Shown: piece by piece, positions 60,127 to 64,000 of the stretch
How positions within the stretch are numbered: the first letter of the stretch is position 1
Layout of the letters: each line of letters starts with the position of its first letter
Source of the DNA: Nitrososphaerota archaeon
GTDB taxonomy: Archaea; Thermoproteota; Nitrososphaeria; Nitrososphaerales; Nitrosopumilaceae
Assembly (NCBI GenBank): GCA_028867595.1
Contig: JAGWGB010000006.1
Location: 1-64,000, forward strand
DNA: 64,000 nucleotides
Direction of reading: 5' to 3'
Program-made: the position numbers and the translations under genes
Notes under the pieces: model-generated
What the model saw: only the letters and a program-made list of their open reading frames with translations
Told to the model about the DNA's origin: nothing
Databases searched by the model: none

Positions 60127-61954
60127 GGAAACTTTCAGCCAGATCTCACCCAGTGAGTTCTTTTACAGGAATAGAGATCTTGCTGGTTTTAGCAATCCAA
60201 CTAGGTCGCTGTACACATCAGTGAGAGAGTTTGTGGAAAACGCACTTGATGCATGTGACCAAAAGAAAATACTGCCTGATATTCATTTATCAATAAAGGC
60301 AGTAGATTTGGAACAATCTGATCCAAAATCTTACATTTTAACCGTAAAAGACAATGGGCCTGGAATAGACGCAAAACATGTACCACATGCATTTGGTACA
60401 GTCCTTTATGGTTCAAAATTTGGTCTCAAACAGGCAAGAGGAATGTTTGGTCTTGGTGCCACCATGGCAATACTGTATGGGCAAATAACTACAAACAAAC
60501 CAGTCACTGTGAAAAGTTGCTCTGATGGAAAAACTAGCGATGAATTTGTTATGCTGCTTGACATTCAGAAAAACAAGCCAGTAATTTTAAAACATAATAC
60601 AAAAGAGGCATCCAAGACGGGGCTTTCTGTAAGCATTGTACTTGAAGGAGATTATTCAAAAGCAGGCTCAAAGATACGCGACTATGTCTCTCAAACATCA
60701 CTTATCACACCTTATGCTTCAATAACATTTGAGGATCCGTCAGGAGAAAAGTTTCACTATCCAAGAATAGTAAAAGAAATGCCTCCGCCACCAACAATAA
60801 TCAAACCGCACCCGCATGGCGTAGATGTTGAAACAATCAGGAGAATGATAGTTGATACTCATTACCAGATTCCAACTGTTGACAACAAAATGATAGAAAA
60901 AATAAAAAAAGAACTGGGCAAGAAAAAAAATCTCACAAGCAAGGAAATACTGGAAAAAGCTCAGAAAAAATGGTCTGATCTATCACGACCGGTTAGAACA
61001 ATAGTTGCAGTAATGGCATTTTTGAATATTGATTTTGAAGGGTTACAAAAGATAAGAATTGATGATATCGATGTTGCCAACAAGAGGATTACTTACTGGG
61101 ATTTTGGTGAAGCACAATCTCATGGAATAGATCTTGACCCAGAAAGCCCATACTACAAACAACTTGCAAATACCGTCCAGGGAGATACATTGCTCACCTT
61201 TTTGACTAAACGATTTCAAAGAGTAGGCCCAACTACAGCAGAAAAATTCTGTGAGTTTGCAAAACTCAAGCCTGAGAAAAGAATAGGCAGCATGACAAAT
61301 GAAGAACTAGTCAGGCTAGCAGACGCACTACAAAAATTTGATGACTTTTTGGCTCCTGACCCAAGCTGTCTTGCACCATTGGGAGAAGAGCCTCTCTCTA
61401 AAGGCATTATGAAGTTCTTCAACCCTGAATTTGCCTCTGTAATACAGCGCAGCGCATCTGCCTATTCGGGTTTCCCGTTTGTTGTGGAGATGGGCATAGC
61501 ATATGGTGGAGATATACCGTCAGCTGGCCTCAAAGTATACAGATTTGCAAATAGGATACCTCTGCTTTATGACGAAGGAAGCGATGTTGTACTAAAGATA
61601 GTAAATGAGATGGATTGGAGTAGGTACAAGGTTAAAGGCGATCCTCCGCTTGTAATAGTTTCTCACATTTGTTCTACTAGGATACCATACAAGACTGTAG
61701 GAAAGGAAAATGTTGCAGACAGGCCTGAACTTGAACGCGAACTAAAAAATGCACTACAATTTCTGGCAAGAAAACTTGCCGTCCACATGTCAAGGCAGGG
61801 AGCTGCAGACATGGCAAAGAAAAGGGCCAATCTATACGCGAAATATGTTCCGCTCATTGCTCAGTTTGCAACAGAACTGTCAGGACAGAAAAAAGAGCCA
61901 AATTATAAACAGCTAATAAAGATGGGAAGTGAAATTGAAGACCAAATCCAATAA
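60119..61954 (+). CDS. top6B: DNA topoisomerase VI subunit B
   Basis: This GHKL ATPase subunit opens and closes the Top6 gate. The 611-residue protein has REFVENALDACDQKK (N box), TVKDNGPGIDAKHVP (G1), KQARGMFGLGATMAILYGQ (G2) and the transducer lysine region. TTG 60119 (MSKETFSQISPSEFFYRN) is preferred, with GGAGGG at 60102-60107 as ribosome-binding site; GTG 60107 is an alternative. It overlaps the KH gene by 8 nt or more. Confidence 0.95.
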   Translation: MSKETFSQISPSEFFYRNRDLAGFSNPTRSLYTSVREFVENALDACDQKKILPDIHLSIKAVDLEQSDPKSYILTVKDNGPGIDAKHVPHAFGTVLYGSKFGLKQARGMFGLGATMAILYGQITTNKPVTVKSCSDGKTSDEFVMLLDIQKNKPVILKHNTKEASKTGLSVSIVLEGDYSKAGSKIRDYVSQTSLITPYASITFEDPSGEKFHYPRIVKEMPPPPTIIKPHPHGVDVETIRRMIVDTHYQIPTVDNKMIEKIKKELGKKKNLTSKEILEKAQKKWSDLSRPVRTIVAVMAFLNIDFEGLQKIRIDDIDVANKRITYWDFGEAQSHGIDLDPESPYYKQLANTVQGDTLLTFLTKRFQRVGPTTAEKFCEFAKLKPEKRIGSMTNEELVRLADALQKFDDFLAPDPSCLAPLGEEPLSKGIMKFFNPEFASVIQRSASAYSGFPFVVEMGIAYGGDIPSAGLKVYRFANRIPLLYDEGSDVVLKIVNEMDWSRYKVKGDPPLVIVSHICSTRIPYKTVGKENVADRPELERELKNALQFLARKLAVHMSRQGAADMAKKRANLYAKYVPLIAQFATELSGQKKEPNYKQLIKMGSEIEDQIQ

Positions 61955-63035
61955 ACAAAAGACTGCAGAAACAAGAAAGGCAAATCTCCTTTCCTTGTTG
62001 CAAAAGCATGGACTTAACATATACGATGATCTTGACAAAGGCAAATTTCCGCAGTTTGTCATCCCAAGCAGATCTGTAAACAACATTGTTTATGACAAAA
62101 AAATTAGGCAGTATATACTAGGAAATGCAAGTGCTGTTAGAAGCGCAAGAAACATGTCGCAGCTTCGCTCTTACACACAGCTTGCATGGCTTGCCTTTTT
62201 TGTTAATAGATTGGTAAGAGAGGGAAAATCATCTACATTAAGAGACATTTACTATTCGTCTCAGGCATTTAGTATTGATTTTGAAGACCAGCCAGAATCA
62301 GACAACATCATAGTGGATTTGGAAGCTGTCACTTCAAGCCCTCGTGAAGAATTTCACATATTTCCTGAGGAGAGAAGCAGCGTGTTTGGAGACCTGACTA
62401 TAGAGTATACTGTACCTGGATATGAGGGCAAAAGAGTAAACCTGTCTGATCATCCAGATGGATATCTGATTGGGCCAAGTCTTAGCAGTGCAGAATTGGT
62501 AGATACTAGTGCTGAACTAGTCATTGCAATTGAAAAGGGTGGTCTTTTTACAAGGTTTGTAGAAGAAAATGTACACAAAAAATTCAAGGCAATCATTGTG
62601 GACACTGCAGGTCAAGCACCGCGTTCTACGCGAAGCCTTTTGAAGAGATTAAACAAAGAACTAAGCCTTCCAGTAGTAATTTTGGCTGACGGTGATGTGT
62701 ATGGAGAACACATAGCCATGGTAATAAAATCAGGTTCTGCAAATGCAGCTCATCTGCGTGAACTGACCGTACCTGATGCTAAATGGCTTGGGGTGTGGGC
62801 AACTGATATTGAAAAATACAAACTCCCGACAATACCGATGACAGAGTCTGACATTAAAAGAATCTATGACTTGCAAAAGGATCCTAGATATCAAGAAGGA
62901 AACTGGAAAAAACAACTAGAGGTCTTTCTAAAACTTAAGAGAAAGGCAGAACTTGAAGCGTTCTCAAAGTATGGTCTGACAAACATTACTGACAAGTATC
63001 TTCCAGCAAAACTAGAAGAATCAAAGAGTCTCTAG
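61929..63035 (+). CDS. top6A: DNA topoisomerase VI subunit A (Spo11-like)
   Basis: This subunit cleaves double-stranded DNA. The 368-residue protein has the active tyrosine in STLRDIYYSSQ (about residues 103-113) and the TOPRIM metal motif VVILADGDVYGEHIAMV. It starts at GTG 61929 inside the end of top6B (26-nt overlap), so the two subunits are made together. Confidence 0.95.
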   Translation: MKLKTKSNKQKTAETRKANLLSLLQKHGLNIYDDLDKGKFPQFVIPSRSVNNIVYDKKIRQYILGNASAVRSARNMSQLRSYTQLAWLAFFVNRLVREGKSSTLRDIYYSSQAFSIDFEDQPESDNIIVDLEAVTSSPREEFHIFPEERSSVFGDLTIEYTVPGYEGKRVNLSDHPDGYLIGPSLSSAELVDTSAELVIAIEKGGLFTRFVEENVHKKFKAIIVDTAGQAPRSTRSLLKRLNKELSLPVVILADGDVYGEHIAMVIKSGSANAAHLRELTVPDAKWLGVWATDIEKYKLPTIPMTESDIKRIYDLQKDPRYQEGNWKKQLEVFLKLKRKAELEAFSKYGLTNITDKYLPAKLEESKSL

Positions 63036-63491
63036 TTTCTTAATCCTAAGTGTAAGAACACCGTTTCTGTACTTGAAATCATGAATTCCCATGTCGGGAG
63101 TTGTCTCAATTGGAACTTCTTTTGAAAAGTGGCCCGACCCGCGTACATACAAGACTCCATTGATCAGCCTTACTGTCACTTGATCTTCAGGACCTGGCAC
63201 TTCGGCAACAAACACGATCTCGTTTTCACCCTTGATCAAGTCATATACCCAGTTTTTACTCTCAGATTCTTTTGGTGCATATTGGGGCTGCGTATCTCTT
63301 GTCATCTTCTTGAGCACCTTGACCCAGTAAATCATGATAACCGCAGTTATTCCAATTAAAATGAAACTGACATATCCTGCATCATTTCTTAATGAGAGAA
63401 CGTACACGACCCCCAAGAATAGAAGAACCATTAGCGGTATGATAAAGTCAAATGATTTGTCATTAGAATATCGGCTCTTGTAGCTGCTCAA
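63021..63491 (-). CDS. Membrane-anchored Hsp20/alpha-crystallin-like protein
   Basis: The 156-residue form from TTG 63491 (LSSYKSRYSNDKSFDF) has two membrane helices (about residues 17-32 and 41-56), then a C-terminal alpha-crystallin-like domain: NEIVFVAEVPGPEDQVTVRL, GVLYVRGSGHFSKEVPIE, FKYRNGVLTLRIKKL. A longer in-frame reading to 63611 would overlap ubiX by 34 nt. Small heat-shock domains held at the membrane are unusual. Confidence 0.75.
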   Translation of the reverse strand: MSSYKSRYSNDKSFDFIIPLMVLLFLGVVYVLSLRNDAGYVSFILIGITAVIMIYWVKVLKKMTRDTQPQYAPKESESKNWVYDLIKGENEIVFVAEVPGPEDQVTVRLINGVLYVRGSGHFSKEVPIETTPDMGIHDFKYRNGVLTLRIKKLETL

Positions 63492-63577
63492 TCTATTTCT
63501 GTATAAGCAACCATTTATCCAAATATAAACACTCGTAGAATTCCCTTGACCAATTCTGTATATGTTAGTGAATATTT

Positions 63578-64000
63578 CTAACTGCTTGTTGTAGGGTTTG
63601 CAGTATCCCATCTCTTGAAAAGATCGTGCTCTATACCAAACTGGTCAAGACATTTTCCAACTATGTGGTTTATCAAATCATCTACATTTTTTGGCCTATT
63701 GTAGAACCCTGGCATGGCAGGCAAGATGACTATTCCTATTCTTGCAAGCTTTAACATGTTTTCAAGATGTATGCTTGTTAATGGCGTTTCTCTTGGTACT
63801 ATCACAAGCTTGCGAGACTCTTTTATTGTAACTCCTGCTGCACGTGCAACAAGTGTCTCTTCATAACCATTGGCAATGCTTGATAGAGTTTTCATGCTGC
63901 ACGGTATTATGATCATTCCATCTGTTTTGTGAGTGCCGCTTGAAACATTTGCGGCCATGTTAGAATCTTCAGAATAACTACCAGCTAATGACTTGACATA
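63578..64000 (-). CDS. ubiX: UbiX-type flavin prenyltransferase, N-terminus beyond window
   Basis: This enzyme makes prenylated FMN for UbiD-type decarboxylases. The visible 140 residues show GTHKTDGMIIIPCSMKTLSS, VARAAGVTIKESRKLVIVPRETPL and IHLENMLKLARIGIVILPAMPGFYNRP, which are the core UbiX motifs. The frame stays open to the right edge (…YSEDSNMAANVSSG), so ATG 63958 is internal and the true start lies outside. Confidence 0.92.
   Translation of the reverse strand, partial: YVKSLAGSYSEDSNMAANVSSGTHKTDGMIIIPCSMKTLSSIANGYEETLVARAAGVTIKESRKLVIVPRETPLTSIHLENMLKLARIGIVILPAMPGFYNRPKNVDDLINHIVGKCLDQFGIEHDLFKRWDTANPTTSS

Noticed and set aside
1-64000. CRISPR array or rRNA genes
   Set aside because: No regularly spaced repeats and no 16S/23S/5S-like sequence were seen; the only direct repeats are the three copies at 37.3-38.8 kb.

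Overview
The window is archaeal and comes from an ammonia-oxidising thaumarchaeon (Nitrososphaerota, group I.1a or I.1a-associated, most like Nitrosotalea or Nitrosopumilus relatives; the genus is inference). The evidence is a complete archaeal ammonia monooxygenase set (amoA, amoX, amoC, amoB), an Amt transporter, archaeal informational genes (aIF1A, aIF2-beta, Rio1, a Dim2-like KH protein, topoisomerase VI A and B, a histone, S11, S17e, RtcB), intron-bearing tRNAs, TATA boxes about 25 nt before many start codons (leaderless mRNAs), frequent GTG/TTG starts and AT-rich DNA.

Layout. 0.1-6.3 kb: ammonia uptake and oxidation, with amoB divergent from amoC-amoX-amoA. 6.4-9.3 kb: an accessory-looking trio of an orphan Dam-type adenine methylase, an AbiTii-domain protein and a PAS kinase whose phospho-acceptor histidine is replaced by lysine. 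9.3-12.6 kb: tRNA-Thr, a two-intron tRNA-Leu, tRNA-Ile and tRNA-Ala, with an RHH-like protein, a CarH-like corrinoid-sensor-type regulator and a redoxin. 12.6-31.8 kb: mostly housekeeping (coaD, trpS, pheS-pheT, pdxS-pdxT, aconitase, valS), a candidate structured ncRNA after pheT, a two-intron tRNA-Trp and a fusion of a nuclease-fold-like domain to a 6-pyruvoyl-tetrahydropterin synthase/QueD domain. 31.8-41.2 kb: pterin dehydratase, an asparagine-synthase-type PP-loop protein, purB, rtcB, a PDCD5 protein, S11, two cassette-like membrane or exported proteins flanked by direct repeats, thiL, a phosphohexomutase and tRNA-Thr. 41.2-46 kb: an accessory island with winged-helix and zinc proteins, a solo TnpB with a hairpin at its right end, and an AIPR abortive-infection protein beside tRNA-Cys. 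46-64 kb: histone, tatD, S17e, a MoaD/SAMP-Cgi121 fusion next to THUMP and Sua5 genes (tRNA modification), purA, pyrF, a Nudix gene, a cis-prenyltransferase with no usable AUG/GUG/UUG start, then a translation, ribosome-assembly and Top6 operon, and a partial ubiX.

The leads that most deserve follow-up are the ubiquitin-like/KEOPS fusion, the AUA-start cis-prenyltransferase, the Dam-AbiTii-degenerate kinase trio, the nuclease-fold/PTPS fusion, the TnpB-AIPR island and the tRNA-Trp and tRNA-Leu genes with unusual second introns. No rRNA and no CRISPR array were seen. All assignments come from reading the sequence and recalling families; no database search was run.
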